A DNA stretch of 64,000 nt from Isoetes taiwanensis (GCA_021234155.1 JAJEKV010000218.1:725414-789413); one strand, 5' to 3'; shown: positions 20,894-32,666, counted from the stretch's first letter. Made by a program: numbers and translations. The notes: a model not told the origin generated them from the letters alone.

Positions 20894-20904
20894 GATTCCA
20901 CGCT
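20894..20904. repeat. LINE target-site duplication, left
   Basis: GATTCCACGCT, repeated exactly at 30178-30188 after the poly-A tail. Confidence 0.85.
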
Positions 20905-22189
20905 GCTTCAGAAACTGCCAGAAAGTGAGAATTTCAAATGGACAAAGGTAAATGGAAGCTACAAAAGGATTCAGAAACAAAAAGTAGCAAGGGAACAATT
21001 GAAAGCTAAAGATAAGCTTCATGAAGACAACTCTTTCTCATACAAGAGAAGCAATGGAATAACAATTGGAGAACCAAAACTTCTGGTCAAAGGGGTCATT
21101 CCAGAAAAAGCTAAACATGCCACTCATGATCTATGTATGACATTGACCAACATCATCAAGGATGCCAAAAGTCAAGATAAGGGTCAACGCTCTTACAGCC
21201 TAATGGACTACCCCATCAAAAACATAAGCAAAGATGGGTCATTAACTATGAAATCTCAAGGAAAAGCTAAGCAAAAGATGAATCCTACTCCAAGGATTTC
21301 ACAGACTTCTTCCACTCATTCAGCAAGTCTGTCCCATCTAAACATAACTTCTAATGTGCCTCATGGTCAATTGGATATGGGTTTGACTAAATCCATAAGT
21401 CAAACCAATGAAGTTATTTCCAAAGATAATCAGCATCATCAAGATAATCAGGTTCAACATCAAACTGATCTGCATATCGACTGTCAAAACCCTTTTCAGG
21501 TATTATCTGACCTAAACAATAATCTAGATTTAGATTTAGATAAGAGCAGAGAATGTTTATCTTCACATGTCATTCCATCATTATACCCTTCTGAGACTGC
21601 CACAATTCATAATTCTATTCCACTCATTCCTCCCATTCAGTCCTCACTCCCATCCCTTATTGACTTGGATTCATCAATTGTGGAAGAACCTTTCAGTCCT
21701 CCAAGAATATCTAGTAAGGTTGCAGATCAGCTAGCTTCCTTGCAAATGCAAATGGTTCATGACACAGCAGATCAAGGATTCTCCAAAGATACTGAGCTCA
21801 AAGGGATAGCTACTTCTGACTTTGTTCCTGAGACTCCAGAGGATAAACAAGATTCAGTACTGCAAATGGAGCTTCAAGAAAACTCCAGGCAAGTATTAGA
21901 TTCTATTCCATTAAATACTCTTGATAATAACTCTATGTTTCATTTTTATCCTGGTGGTTGCTCTGATTATAGTGATTGTGAAGATTATGTAACTGATAAA
22001 GAAAATTGGGGCAAGGAGGATTATCTTATAGACAACACTGCTAATCTCTCTAAGACTGAAATTGATCCTCCAGCCAAGAAATCTGCTAAAAAAGCCAGGA
22101 ATAACATAGGGAAGATCCCATCAGGTATGAATAAGACTCCTGCCCAAAACACCAGGAGCAAAAAGAAATCTAAAATATCCAGAATTTGA
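20905..22189 (+). pseudogene. LINE ORF1, C-terminal part
   Basis: The frame is open from the LINE 5' junction to TGA at 22187-22189, about 428 codons, and its first residues read as the inside of a protein (LQKLPESENFKWTKVNG). The rest is polar, Ser/Asn/Lys-rich, with no zinc knuckle left. Plant L1 ORF1 normally starts with an RNA-binding DUF4283-like domain and a CCHC knuckle; these would lie in the missing 5' part. The stop overlaps the first codons of the endonuclease frame. Confidence 0.65.
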
Positions 22190-23148
22190 TTTCCATGCTC
22201 TTCCCCTTTCTCTCTCTGGATATGAAGATTTTATCCTGGAATCTTAGAGGCATTAAAGGTCCTCTTAAAAGGAGACGAGCAATTGCTCAAATCAAATTAT
22301 ACAATGCTGACATAATTCTTCTTCAAGAGATTAAGCTGCCATCTTTTGAGTGTAGCAATCTAGGTGAATGGATTCACCCTAACTCCTCCTCCATTTGGAT
22401 TGATTCTGTTGGGGCTAGTGGTGGTCTTGCTATAATATGGAAGGGTGATATCACTCATATTTCTCTTCATAATGCTCCCTCTAAAACTTGGCAGGCTGTC
22501 ATTCTCTCTATTTCCAACTCCATCTTTGGTGTTGTTAATGTCTATGCTCCTACTTCTCCAAATGATAGAGAACCTGTTTGGAATGAGATTAATTCATGGT
22601 TAGGCTCCCAAAATTTGGATAATTGGATCCTTGCTGGTGACTTTAATAACACTCCCTCCTGGGAATTAAAGTTAGGAAATAAGATCAATATGACTAGATC
22701 TGAAAAACAGGCCTGGGATTCTCTTTTAACAGACAATGGTCTAATCTACATTCCCTCTTCCACTGCTACTTATACCTGGTCCAATAAACAGAAAGACAAA
22801 GCCCGTGTCTACTGCAGTTTGGATAGATTTTATGTGTCCAACCCTGCCACCTCTTTCTGGGACAATAACTATGTTTCTAGTGATGAAGGAACCTCTATCT
22901 CTGATCATCAGCCTCAGTTTCTTCACACTTCTCATGTCACCAAGATCCAGAGGCAAGGAAGTACTCCTTATAAATTCAATATCTCTCTTCTAGATAATGA
23001 GAACTTTTGCTCTCAATTTGTTGCCTTCTATGAGGATCTGACTGAGAGAATGAATAACTTGGCTGCTAATAATGGGAATAGGCAGCAAAAGAATCTTTTC
23101 TACTCTAAAATTAAATTTTGTGAAGTCCTGGATCAAAACATGGTCTAA
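22186..23148 (+). pseudogene. LINE ORF2 endonuclease domain (APE type)
   Basis: Nicks target DNA to prime reverse transcription. The likely start is ATG at 22195 or the one at 22222, which opens MKILSWNLRGIKGP. The catalytic set is complete: N in WNLRG, E in LLQEIK, Y in VNVYAP, D and N in LAGDFNN, and the terminal SDH in SISDHQP. The frame ends prematurely at 23148 by a shift before KTWSKSYA-like sequence, which continues in another frame. Confidence 0.85.
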
Positions 23149-23196
23149 AAGCTATGCACCTTAATTTTTCGTGGAAAAAAAAAAAATCAACTTCTC

Positions 23197-24762
23197 GTGT
23201 TTATGAAAGATATCAGATCCTTACTTCAACAGGATCCTACAAATTTAAATCTGCAGATAGGTGAGGACATTTTGGAAAGGAAAATTAGAAGCATTGAAGA
23301 GATTGAGGCCAAGGGCTCTACCATCAGATGTAAGATAAAGTACTCCAATAAGATGGATTCTGGTAGCTCTAAATTCTTCTTTAGAGTAGCTAAGAGTAGA
23401 GTGTTGAGAAATTCTATATCTGAGGTGATTGATGACAATGGTACCAAGCATTCTTCTCATTTACGATATTGCCACTTTTTCAAGCATAAATATATGGATA
23501 TCTTCCAGAATAAACCTATTCCACCTACTGACTTGGTAGAGGCAAATGATTTTAAAGATATAGTGAATAATATTCTGCCTTCTGTTCCTGAAGTGATGAA
23601 TGACTCCATGGTTACTCCTCCTTCTCAGCAAGAAATTCTTTCCTCTCTCTCTTCCTTCAGCAAGGGCAAATCTCCTGGTCCAGATGGCTTGCCAGCTGAG
23701 TTCTATATTAAGTTCTGGGATATTATCAAATATGATCTTACCTCCATGATTCATGACTTCTGGAATAATGATTATCTTCAGACCTCCATTGCTAGTGGTT
23801 TCATCTCTTTAATTCCAAAAGTTGATCATCCGAGTAAATTCCAAGATTGGAGGCCCATTTCTCTTACCAATACATCAGTCAGCCTTTCTTCCTAATAGAT
23901 ATATTCTCGATAATTATGTGGCTGCTATGGAAGGTTTGAACTGGAATAAAATTTCTAATCAAAATTGCATTCTTCTCAAACTGGACTTCAAAAAGGCCTT
24001 TGATTCAGTTAGATGGGATTTCTTAGAGTTTGCTATGGCTAAACTTGGTTTCCATCCCAAGCTCATTAATCTTATTCTAGGTCTAAATCTGAGATCTAAA
24101 TTATTAATGGTGTGCCATCAGGGTTCTTCTCCTTATCTTGTGGTGTTAGGCAAGGTTGCCCTCTTGCTCCTTATCTTTTCCTGGTAGCAGCTGATCTTTT
24201 AACCAAAGTTATTTCCTATTATCAGGATAATGGCCTAATCAAAGGCCTCAAGCTTCCTAATTCGGATGAATATCTTACTATGCTCCAATATGCTGATGAC
24301 ACCTTCTCATTTCTTCATGCTGATTTTGCCAATATTGAATGCTTCCTTAATATAATCAATAAATTCTCAGCTGCTTCTGGTATCTATCTTAATATCAGTA
24401 AAAGTCTCATTATAGGGGATATTCCTGATCATCAACTTCTTGGTATTAATGTTCTCCCATCTGGTCAAGCTACTAAGCTCTTGGGGATGCCTTTATCATT
24501 AGATCATAGCTTAAAGGGTCTTTGGGATCCTATTATTCAGAGAATAAAAAAAAAGCCGAATAATTACAGGAATTACCTCACTCTAGCTGGCAGAACTATT
24601 ATAGCAAACTCTGTCCTTGCAAGCTCTCATGTTTATTTCTCCACTGCTCTTGTTGCTCCTAAATGTGTTTACCTGGAGCTAGAGAAAATTATCAGGAATT
24701 TTATTTGGAAAGGTGGTCACCTAGTTAACTGGAAATCCATATGCAAACCAAAAAGTTCTGGT
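23197..24762 (+). pseudogene. LINE ORF2 reverse transcriptase, frameshifted and deleted
   Basis: Three overlapping frames (23197-23895, 23822-24187, 24112 onward) make up the RT. Visible blocks are KSPGPDGLPAEFY, LIPKV and WRPISLTN, then LLKLDFKKAFDSVRWDFL (motif A), GVRQGCPLAPYLFLVAADLL and LQYADDT (motif C). Between WRPISLTN and HQSAFLPNRYILDN the usual segment of about 25 residues is missing, so an internal deletion has removed part of the palm. The frame continues through thumb sequence until the TIR insertion at 24763. Confidence 0.85.
24759..24762. repeat. Target duplication TGGT, left
   Basis: TGGT precedes the inserted element and recurs at 28229-28232. Removing the insertion and one TGGT restores an in-frame K-S-S-G-G-L-G-C-K junction of the LINE. 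Confidence 0.75.
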
Positions 24763-24911
24763 AAGTCGTATTTAATTAAAGTGGGACAAATCTCGAATTT
24801 TGGGACTCGGACTGAAAATGGGACTCGTACTCAATTTTTTTTTTGAGTAGACTACTTGAATAGAATTGTGTCTTAATAAAACAACAATAATATTTACAAA
24901 CAACAAACCGA

Positions 24912-25182
24912 GAAAAGAAGGGGAGATGGTGAGAAGGTTTGAAAGGGGGCCGGAGGGTGGCAAGAGGCAAGTAGAGAGGGGAGGAGGACGGTCAAGAGGC
25001 AATTGGGGGGGATGGGAAAGAGGCAATGGAGAGGGAGGAGGATGGGAGAGAGGCAACCGGAGAAGGGAAGGAAGATGGGCAAGAGGCAACCGGGAGGGGC
25101 AAAGAAAGGGGGAGGAGGATGGGCAAGGGGGGGAATGGGAAGGAGAGAGAAAGGGCAAAGGGGCAAAAGATGGGAAATGGGC
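24912..25182 (+). repeat. Purine-rich minisatellite
   Basis: Almost pure A/G on the plus strand, built from degenerate units of about 24 bp such as GAGGATGGGCAAGAGGCAAC. The many long translations across it in both strands are low-complexity artefacts. It could form triplex or G-quadruplex structures. Confidence 0.75.
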
Positions 25183-26076
25183 AACCTTTAGTAATTATAA
25201 TCAATATAATTATAATAATCAATATAATTAATAAATATAATTAACATTATTATAATTAATTAAAAACAATATATATAAAAGAACAATTATATTCTCGACT
25301 AGTGGGGGTAGAAGCCGCCCACAAAATCAGACTTAAAAATCTGCCGGAAGCACCCAAAAGTCGTGGGCGGATGAATCAAAAATGCGAAGGCCGAAGGCGA
25401 GATTTGGCACCCAAATGCTAAGGCGGATAAATATGGCGAGAAGCATGACTCACGATTCTAGGGCAAGAAATTTCTCAGAAGTTCACTTACATTACAAAGA
25501 AGCTCCCCATCCTTCCCCGGCATCGGACATCCGCCATATCTGCGAAGCATCCACAACTCCAATGCATCCAACAAAAGCTCCCAAAGCCCGGCCAATCCAT
25601 GGCGGTCGCAAACAGTGACACGAATGTCAACAGATATGGCTCCTGCGGGTTGTTCCCCTCTGGACACCTTGCTAAATCCCTTGCCTAGGAGTAGATTTTC
25701 CATTGTTTTGCAGCGATGTTCCATGGATTCAATGCGCGCGCCTCGCAAAAACTGCTACAAGCAATCGGACCCAATTTATTAGCCCGAGAAAATCATACGA
25801 CTATTCCGGGGCTGCCACATCTATTTTGGATGACCAGCAAGGCATTCTCGGTGTTGGAGAAGCGGTGTCGATGGCTATGGCGATGGAGCGGGGTCCTTGG
25901 TGCGGAACTATAGCTTTGTTCTTGGCAACATTGGTATTGCCTTATTCTCTGGCAACGGATCTTCCTCTTGTTGTCGGGAAGGTTTACTGCGAGAATAGCT
26001 GATAATCGAGATGACATGTTTCTAGCTGCAAATCATCCATTACATTTGTAGGAAAATCATCCGGCTATTCTCAAGG

Positions 26077-26468
26077 GCGGTTTCCCTTTCAGCGTATTGT
26101 TATGCCAAGCGAGCTTCTAAAGCTATGGCTAATCCGGACGCTTGGGACAAAAGTCGCCATGACGGAGATGGGTCCCTGCTTTGGGCATGGGCGTAGGGAA
26201 GCTCTCATTTCCGACCCAATCCGGCGCCCTCTTCGGCTCCAAATTTTCCTACTGATACTCTGCTTATGCTGTAGGTTAGTGCCGTAACTCTTCTTTTTAG
26301 CACCGCAGATAGCATTACCGGATCAAGAAGTGTTCTCGTGGTTGCATACAAAAAAGAACTCCCCGCTTTCCGGGCCGGGCGGTTTCCCTTTCAAGCGTAT
26401 TGTTATGCCAAGCGAGCTTCTAAAGCTATGGCTAATCCGACGCTTTGGGACCAAAGTCGCCATGACCG
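26077..26468 (+). repeat. Direct repeat of about 90 bp inside the TIR element
   Basis: Copies at 26077-26168 and 26380-26468 share GGCGGTTTCCCTTTCA and TATTGTTATGCCAAGCGAGC and differ mainly by single-base insertions or deletions. Confidence 0.75.
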
Positions 26469-26688
26469 AAGAACAAGAAACGCCATAGCCGCTGAAGAAC
26501 AAGAACGCCATAGCCGCTTTGAAGAAGAACAAAGAACGCCATAGCCACGATGATGGGGACTCCAAACCGATCCCAAAGGTATGTACCAAATTGGTATGTA
26601 CTAAATTTCAAATTTTAAGTATGGGCGGGAAAAAGAGCGGGGGTAAAAAGAGGGGAGGGTCCATTTTTTCCATAGGAAATACATGTTG

Positions 26689-27080
26689 AGGGCATTTTTC
26701 ATAAAAATGCATAGAATATTGTGGTTATTGGAAAATACATAATATTAGAATATTGTGATTATTAAAAAAAATATATATTAATAAATGGAGAGGGAATTTT
26801 TAATAAAAAAATGGTGCTTGTTGGAAAATACATAATATAGGATATTGTGCTTATTGAAAAATATATATAGTAATATATGGAGAGGGCATTTTTCATAAAA
26901 AAATGCATAGAATATTGTGGTTGTTGGAAAATACATAATATAGGATATTGTGCTTATTGAAAAATATATAGTAATATATGGAGAGGGCATTTTTCATAAA
27001 AAAAATGCATAGAATATTGTGGTTATTGGAAAATACATAATATAGGATATTGTGCTTATTGAAAAATATATAGTACATAG
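26689..27080 (+). repeat. Four-unit AT-rich tandem array, period about 100 bp
   Basis: Each unit contains GAGAGGGCATTTTTCATAAA or a variant, ATGCATAGAATATTGTG, GGAAAATACATAATAT and ATTGTGCTTATTG. Units start near 26689, 26787, 26881 and 26981. Confidence 0.8.
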
Positions 27081-27229
27081 TGTCCCATTTGGAAAATCTA
27101 TATTTGAAATAAGCTATGGTGGTCTATTTTTTTAGTATATGTATACATAATAAATGCATATGGTGTGCATTAGAAAATACATAGAAAATACCATTTTGGT
27201 CCAGTTAGTCATGAACCTCGAAGCTGTGT

Positions 27230-27680
27230 TTTCCACCTCGAAATGCCTTTTTCGACTCAAGCATGAAGTCGAGAAAGGTCCTCGAGCTAGCGTTTTCGAC
27301 CTCGAACTCATTTTTTTTTTCACTTTGAGCTTCCTTTCTCAACCCCCAAAACTTCGTTTTTTTACTCAGTGCTTTTTCGACCTACAGTCGAGAAAGACCT
27401 TTAAAAATCTTCTTGAAAAAAAAACTTTTTTTCCTAGTTAAAAAAGGAAAAAAAAAATTTTTTTAACTTCGAGAGCTGCCTTTCTCGACTCAAGCGAAGT
27501 CGAAAGGCCATTAGAGGTTTTGAGGGTCTTTTCGACTCAAGGAAAGAGAAAGGCCCTCAAATTTTTTTTTTTTTTTGCCTACTTAGAAAAAAGAAGGATT
27601 TTTTTTTCTTGTTTTTTGTTTTTGGGCTCTAAGCTACATCGAGGAGGGGCCTTTCTCGACTGCGAGTCGAGAAAGGCCTC
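27230..27680. repeat. Field of TTTCTCGACT / AGTCGAGAAA motifs
   Basis: The motif recurs in both orientations. A perfect palindrome with 14-bp arms and 3-nt loop (GGCCTTTCTCGACT-GCG-) lies at 27648-27678. Several poly-T runs separate the motifs. Confidence 0.65.
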
Positions 27681-28228
27681 ATACCTACATTCTTCGTAAA
27701 ATGGCCCTTAGAACCGGTTGTTTTTCTTATTTGTATTGTCTCAGAGCATCACTTGCACTAACTTGATTTTGCCTTTCCCAATTACAAATTGGCGAACGAA
27801 AGGACATGATCGGGAGCCATGTCGGGGCTAAGCGTGTTCGATTTCTATTCTCTTCAAGTTGCTCTTGTGGCTTGGAACGCCTCGGACCTTGCTCGCATGT
27901 TGTTCCCGATGAGGTGGTGCGTGTGCGAAGATGATGTAATATTTGTGTCGGCCCAGACCATCATGGTATCTTCAACCATTGTAAACTTTGGTTTCAATCT
28001 AGAACTTTGGTTTCAATCTTTAATGAATTTCCTTTGTTTGATTTTGCATTGTTCTTGTTCTCGACTCGCTAACCAGGGAAAACTGGAGGAAAGCTTTGAT
28101 GCAGAGTTCTAGACAAAAAATCGAATTAAGGATAGTTTTCGGGTCGGGGTGCTCCTTTTCATGTAAATTAACAGGGTTCCGAAAAAAAATGGGAATGGAA
28201 TGAGTCCCACTTTAATTAAATACGACTT

Positions 28229-29018
28229 TGGTGGTCTTGGCTGTAAAAATCTTTTCCTCCAAGCTCAATCTCTTGCAGGTAAATTTGTCTGGAAGGCTAT
28301 TCATGGGAATCAATCCCCAGCCTACAAATTTGTCAGATTTTGGATCAATCAAAGTCGTCCTTCTGGTCACCCATCTATTCAACACTTATTGCCTAATTCT
28401 GCCTTCACTCATCTGAAGACTGCTCCCAATATCTCTCCTTTAATGAGCAATATGATTAAAGCTTGGAATTCCATCTCTCAACATTTTCAGTTCATCTCTT
28501 CTGATAAGCTTCATTGTGATCTGCCTATATTTTGGAACCCTATCTTAGCTGATCAAAATTCTACATTTCTAGCCATCAAGCATCCTAAGATTTGTAAGAA
28601 ATGGCATGATGCTGGGCTATACTTCATCAGAGATCTCTTTGTTGGAGATAGAATTATCTCTTGGACTGCTCTAAAAAATATTATTAAAGGTACCTCCTCT
28701 AATAGAAAGGTCTATTCTTTTATCAAGCCTTTCCTGTCTAATCTTTCTCCTAACTCTGGGAAAGGAGACTGGTTTTTGAATGGTAAGTTTGATTATAAAG
28801 TGAAAAATGTGTATACTGCCATAGCTTCTGATCCAATAGACAGCAAAGCAATGGTCAAATGGGGTATTAATCATGATCAGCTCAAAATTCTCTTCAAGAA
28901 TGTTTGGAATTCTTACTGCCCTCCCAAAATCTCCTATTTCATATGGCTTGTTGCTAATGGCAGTCTAAATAATTTACATTCTATGTCTAATAGATATCCA
29001 AACATTATGGCCCTTTAA
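28229..29018 (+). pseudogene. LINE ORF2 C-terminal region with zf-RVT-like segment
   Basis: Continues the LINE frame after the insertion: GGLGCKNLFLQAQSLAGKFVWKA, then about 230 residues ending in YCPPKISYFIWLVANGSLNNL. This is the usual plant-LINE region downstream of RT, where a reverse-transcriptase zinc-binding domain starts. The frame stops at 29018 and the cysteine/histidine part is lost in frameshifted sequence (29019-29330). Confidence 0.75.
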
Positions 29019-29332
29019 GATGTAATGCTGTTGAAATATGACTCATATTTTTTGCTGTGATAAGTTGATTGGCTTCTGGAATTGGATTGCTGATAAATTT
29101 GGTATTTTGTATGATGGGAATTTTCTTTCTTTCATCCAAAACTAGAAAGCTAGAAACCGTGTCTTGTATGGAAAGAAAAGACCCTCTATCTTCTGGATTA
29201 AGATGAATTTCCAATTTGACTTTGAGATTATTGCCACTGCTCATAAAAATAAATTTGGAGCTAATCATGACAGGAACTGGGAGAATCATGGCGCTTTTAG
29301 GGGTCACTATAATTTATTTGCTTTCAATTTAA

Positions 29333-29827
29333 ATGTTGTGGATTCTAATGCTTTTCTCTCGGATGATACTAGAATACCTTAACTTCTTGCGTGGAGATGA
29401 AGCTCGGAAATTTGATGACATCTTGCCATATAGCCAAGGTTCCAAAGATCAGGTCATGAAGAATGATTTGGCTACTTCCATGGAATCCTTCCTCATGAAG
29501 AAAGGGCACAACAGATATCTGAAAGAGAGTGAAGATCTTTGGGCATCTATATTCTGCAGGGAGGTGGTTCAAATTCACTGCCTTTGGGCTTTTCTGGCCA
29601 ATCATAATTTCATCCTCACTGAAAGACAGTTGACCAGGTATAGAACCATGTACTACAATCACAAACTCCTAGCTGACCTGCTGATATTACTGGAGGACAA
29701 GGACAAATTTCGGCTCTTTTACACCAATAATTGGGGTCCAAATCAATACTATTTTGGATCTACAGACCCATTCAATGCCTACTTCAATTCCGTTTTCTTC
29801 TCTGATCAATGGTCCCCACATCTATAG
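29333..29827 (+). pseudogene. LINE 3' frame of unknown function
   Basis: A 164-codon open stretch, FLRGDEARKFDDILPYSQG... to FFSDQWSPHL, in the last part of the LINE. It is rich in aromatic and charged residues and reads like a folded helical domain (REVVQIHCLWAFLANHNF, RYRTMYYNHKLLADLLILL). It is not an RNase H that I recognise. Whether it belongs to ORF2 or was acquired is unknown. The first codon used here is not a proven start. Confidence 0.5.
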
Positions 29828-30154
29828 CCTCTTCCTAAGTATGCTTCTGCTCTTATCTAATCTTCATCTGGTTTATTTTTGGGAAGGACTATACTTTTTG
29901 CAGGTGCTTACAGTTTATACAGAGCTTCAGTCTCATCAGCTTGGGGCTTCATCGAATTGTTCATATCTTGGAGCATTTTGTCTATTGGCACATTGTTGTT
30001 GACATACTGTCCTTTGATTTTTGTGCTAGAGCTCATAATCTATAATATGAAGCTCTATGCTGACCATCTATTTTCTCATGTGCTTCTCTATAAAGCACAT
30101 TCATGCTATGTTCTTGAGATTTTATAATTAATGACAAAACCATCTCTTGCTTTC

Positions 30155-30188
30155 AAAAAAAAAAAAAAAAAAAAAAAGATTCCACGCT
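30155..30188 (+). repeat. LINE poly-A tail and right target duplication
   Basis: A run of 23 A, followed by GATTCCACGCT (30178-30188), identical to 20894-20904. Confidence 0.85.
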
Positions 30189-32483
30189 CATGCATGTCCT
30201 TTTGAAAAAAAGGAGATCAAGAACAGGATGTTAACCTTTCCTCTCACGTGGCGATAAAAGATAGGTGGTTATATTTTTATTTTCTAAAGGACAGGGATTA
30301 TTGGCTGATAGTTAAAAAATAGTTAAAATAATAACACCTTGGCATATGCACATAAAGACCAGGCAAAGTGGAATATGTCAAGCCTCTTAATTTTCAGACG
30401 AAACTTTATTTGCTTGTAATTAAAAGTTAAGTTCTAAATGCCGTAGTTGAATCTCACCCTAACCTTGAGCCAAAGTTGAATATAATGGACAAACGATTAT
30501 TAATTCTATTAGAATATAGTTCCCCCAACTCCCCCCAACTTTTTTTTGCCGCAATTTCAATAAAATCATCCATCTCCTATCTGTCTTATTAACAGTATAA
30601 TTCTTTTGTGACAAATCTCACAAGGCCACTATAAATATTTCTTTGATTTCAAACTTATGGGGTTGGACCCAAATTTTTGAGATTTCAAACTTATGGAGTT
30701 GGACCCGAATTTCTACTAGTAATGGATTTGTATTAATTTGAATGGCGAGAAAGATGTTCTTGAACATTTGGAATTTGAACCTACGTTACGCACAAAGTTT
30801 AAGCAAACTAAAATGGAATTACAATGGGAAAGAGTTCATCAAGATTTAAGTTCCTATTGGGGTTGAATTGCTATCGCCACACATTTGAGTTACTATTTCC
30901 CCCACATTTGCAAATGTGATCATTTCCTGCTATTTCCTCCACATTTGCAAATGTGATCAATCCCTTATTATGAATACTTTTTATGGGATATGTTTGATGG
31001 AAGCCATGTTTCTAATCCGCGAGTACAAATCCATGGGTTGCAAGTAAAGCATGACTTGGTGCACGAAGAGAACAGAATAAAAAAAATGAAGATTGGCTTT
31101 ACTTGGTCTCAAAAACACTGGACCTCGAACTACAATTTGTTCATGGGTTGCTGGCAAAGTATGAAGTTATGCATGAATAGAGCAAATATGAAGCAGAAAT
31201 TAGTCCTGGCTAAAAAAAGATCGGCCATGCTTCAAAAGGAAAAAAAATGGCAGTTTTTTCATATCTTAATTTTGATAAAACAGAATCTGGAAGTGCAATT
31301 TCTCTCCATGGGTTACTGACAAAGCATGAATCAAACTCTAGTACGGTAACCCAAACACTTAAGACTGGCAACTCCGACCGCTCCTTTTGGAATATACGTG
31401 GATGTTCGGAATGTATGTACACTGAGATCGAGTGAAGAAGGTTCGGTTCATCTGGTAAAGACGTTGCAAATTGAAAGAGCTGGTATAGATTGGCAGGATG
31501 GCTTATCTATGAAAGAGAAGGAGGTTATTGTGAATCAATTCGGCAAGCCTTATCATGCAGATACAGAAATCAGGAGAAGCACACAACGGAGGATTTGGAA
31601 AACCGTGTTTTTCAGCCAGTTGAATCTCAGGCAAATTGAAGTATGCCCGTGACTTCTCAAGATAGCAAATGTACTGATTAATTACAGCAGGGAAGAGCTT
31701 CAGGTGTTTTCAACTGTGGACAAACAGGGACGGTTAATTGCACAAGGTGTACGATCTCTAGAGACAATGGCAGCTTGACATCTTTGATGCTGTGAAATTA
31801 GAAACTGAAACAAAAGCTACTGAATCGCTAAAGGTGAATCAAAAGCTACTGCAAAATGAAAGTTGAAAAAGAATAGATTAGAAAGCTTTAGGGCAGCAGT
31901 GGCAGGAAGAAACAACCCATGGCTATGGAATGCGAGACGTCCAATCTTCTGATACAATCCAATCTTTTGAAAAATACCCTTGTGTAGCAGAATAACTAAG
32001 CATAAGTTACAAATATGCTATGAATATTAAGAATAAATATGTTCATAGAAATATCAACAAATGACACTTACAAAACCATAGCATCCTCAATAGAAGATGA
32101 AAGGGCACCAAACACTACCCACTATCCAATTTAAAGGAAGCACACTGCCAACCACAACATACAATGGTGTTGAACAGAGTAAATCAAACCAACACTAAGC
32201 CAAGGAAGAGATGCATCCATATATTCCCTTTATACCAACAATTCCACAAAGACCCAATGGCATTCTCACATTCTTACAAATCCTGAAAAAGATGGGATCT
32301 ACAATTAGGCAAATACCTGGAGCGACTGCAGCTGTAGACCCACCTGAAAATTCCATCTAAAGAATAGGAAATATCATTAGAAAATAGGAATCACATTTGC
32401 ATCCTTATACACTTGGCTGCATTTATAGATTAGATTGAAGAAAGCATACTGTCAAATATCTAATCTGTGGGCAAAGTTTTACC
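30189..32483. other. Spacer with short duplications
   Basis: No convincing gene. Direct repeats include a 36-bp pair at about 30645-30715 (GATTTCAAACTTATGG) and a 33-bp pair at about 30889-30961 around CACATTTGCAAATGTG. A 109-codon frame at 30990-31319 contains weak internal repeats (GGGTTGC..GCAAAG(C/T)ATGA) and is probably not coding. Confidence 0.45.
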
Positions 32484-32666
32484 TGTTGATCAAGAAAACC
32501 AGCACATGCGGAGTAGCTTCTCTTGGTTTTGCTTGTTTTGGCTTGGAGTAATCTTGCAGATAAGATTGCCGAAAAGGCCATAGAAAGGACCGCCAAAGAT
32601 GCTTTCTCTTTTTGCCTATTTCTAAAGAACCTCAAGTAGTCAAGCCTTTGCCATTGCAGCACACCA
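32484..32666 (-). CDS. Possible exon of an unidentified protein
   Basis: On the minus strand an acceptor-like TTCTATTGTTTAG precedes about 60 codons (WQRLDYLRFFRNRQKEK, ASLAVLSMAFSAILSARLLQ, ending CAGFLDQQ), and a consensus donor CAACAG/GTAAAA follows. The amino-acid composition is protein-like, with a basic stretch then a hydrophobic helix. I do not recognise the family, and the next exon is uncertain. Possibly a relic of a host gene. Confidence 0.3.

Larger units (their letters stand above)
24763..28228. mobile_element. 3.47-kb TIR element inserted in the LINE
   Basis: Perfect 25-bp terminal inverted repeats (24763-24787 and 28204-28228; AAGTCGTATTTAATTAAAGT...). Sub-terminal GGGACTC motifs recur at the left and appear inverted at the right. 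No transposase is recognisable. The interior is a mosaic: a purine-rich minisatellite (24912-25182), AT-rich sequence, a 90-bp direct repeat (26077-26168 and 26380-26468), a four-unit AT-rich array (26689-27080), and a field of CTTTCTCGACT palindromes (27230-27680). A non-autonomous DNA transposon is the best guess; the superfamily is unknown. Confidence 0.7.
20905..30177 (+). mobile_element. L1-type LINE, 5'-truncated, split by a 3.47-kb insertion
   Basis: Bounded by an 11-bp target duplication and ending in a 23-nt A tail, both hallmarks of target-primed reverse transcription. Without the insertion (24763-28228) it is about 5.8 kb. It contains the C-terminal part of ORF1, an APE-type endonuclease, a reverse transcriptase with several frameshifts and one internal deletion, and a C-terminal region. 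The 5' end cuts into the ORF1 frame, so the copy was born truncated. Confidence 0.85.

Noticed and set aside
24772-25244. Long frames on both strands rich in Gly/Arg or Pro/Ser/Leu
   Set aside because: Direct translation of the purine minisatellite; low complexity and no start or domain.
30990-31319. 109-codon frame as a gene
   Set aside because: Composition reflects degenerate internal repeats, no homology recognised, no splice or start context.
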